This document shows, piece by piece, positions 5,033 to 5,303 of a stretch of 5,303 nt of DNA (position 1 is the first letter of the stretch; each line of letters starts with the position of its first letter). The notes beneath the pieces are model-generated. The model was given only the letters and a program-made list of their open reading frames with translations. It did not search any database and was not told the origin of the DNA. Origin of the DNA: an uncultured Chloroflexota bacterium (GTDB lineage Bacteria; Chloroflexota; Limnocylindria; Limnocylindrales; CSP1-4); assembly GCA_903930745.1 (NCBI GenBank), contig CAIYZX010000269.1, positions 1-5,303 of the forward strand, read 5' to 3'. The position numbers were made by a program, and so were the translations under genes.

Positions 5033-5303
5033 CTAGCGCTCGTCAGAGGCAGGCTCCCATCCTGCGTGCCCAACCGCTGCGCGGAATGCCGCATCCTGGT
5101 CCTGTCCGGCGTCCAGCGCCGCGGCGAACCGGCCCACCATGGCCGCGAACCGGCCGTCATCGTCGGCCACGGGTGCCTCGTCGTCCGCCCAGGCGAAGCG
5201 GTCATCGGACGCGTCGTCCGGCTCCATGTCCGGCCCTGTCCCCGCCGGCGGTGCCTCGAGCACGGTCGCGTGCGCGGGCAGGCCCTCCGGCAGCGCACCC
5301 CCG
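5033..5303 (-). CDS. Unrecognised acidic protein, N-terminus beyond the right edge
   Basis: I do not recognise this gene. The frame ending in TAG at 5035-5033 is open to the window edge, giving 89 visible residues. The visible start reads GGALPEGLPAHATVLEAPPAG, followed by a very acidic stretch (about 19 Asp/Glu against 5 Arg in the last 76 residues). A likely amphipathic helix follows, with GRFAA repeated seven residues apart, then a WEPASDER end. A GTG at 5263 could give a 76-aa protein but lacks a ribosome site, so a longer protein continuing to the right is more likely. The LPEG...VTVLE-like phrase recalls short AbrB/AF2212-type antitoxins, but this is too little to call. Coding potential is supported by the open frame and Ala/Asp-rich composition only. 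It is convergent with the SRAP gene. Confidence 0.5.
   Translation of the reverse strand, partial: GGALPEGLPAHATVLEAPPAGTGPDMEPDDASDDRFAWADDEAPVADDDGRFAAMVGRFAAALDAGQDQDAAFRAAVGHAGWEPASDER

Noticed and set aside
1..5303. CRISPR array, tRNA, insertion-sequence ends, toxin-antitoxin or phage signals
   Set aside because: I saw no regularly spaced direct repeats, cloverleaf sequence, transposase or terminal inverted repeats. Genes and short promoter regions account for nearly all bases, and no gap exceeds 120 nt.

Overview
The window is about 70% GC and fully bacterial in style: tightly packed genes, GTG starts, and an N-terminal TPR fused to a rhomboid protease. The composition and the apparent leaderless starts fit an actinobacterium, a high-GC Chloroflexota lineage (for example Limnocylindria-like soil or freshwater groups) or a similar phylum. 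Nothing in the sequence settles which. No tRNA, rRNA, CRISPR array, insertion sequence, phage or plasmid function is visible.

Layout. Positions 1-2256 hold a two-gene minus-strand operon. A MetE-like (cobalamin-independent methionine synthase fold) protein is followed after 47 nt by a class III PLP aminotransferase that runs off the left edge. Divergent from it, across a 117-nt promoter region, is a plus-strand ECF sigma factor (2374-3024). This gene faces, with only 12 nt between the stop codons, a minus-strand TPR-rhomboid intramembrane protease (3037-4251). The rhomboid gene is divergent from a plus-strand SRAP/YedK abasic-site DNA-protein crosslinking protein (4317-5009) across 65 nt. That gene in turn converges, 23 nt apart, on the end of an unrecognised acidic minus-strand gene that runs off the right edge.

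How the parts relate. The aminotransferase and MetE-like protein probably share a transcript, but no substrate can be named. The MetE-like protein seems to lack most of the catalytic zinc ligands, so it is probably not a methionine synthase. The sigma factor has no anti-sigma gene beside it. The rhomboid, sigma and SRAP genes are neighbours without clear functional linkage.

The most interesting regulatory pattern is that three of the promoter-proximal genes have a TANNNT -10 element 6-7 nt before the start codon and no Shine-Dalgarno, as expected of leaderless mRNAs. The operon-internal aminotransferase and the sigma gene instead carry good Shine-Dalgarno sequences. Each divergent region also holds a palindrome placed where an operator could sit. 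No new defence or mobile system is evident; this looks like ordinary chromosomal housekeeping and accessory sequence.
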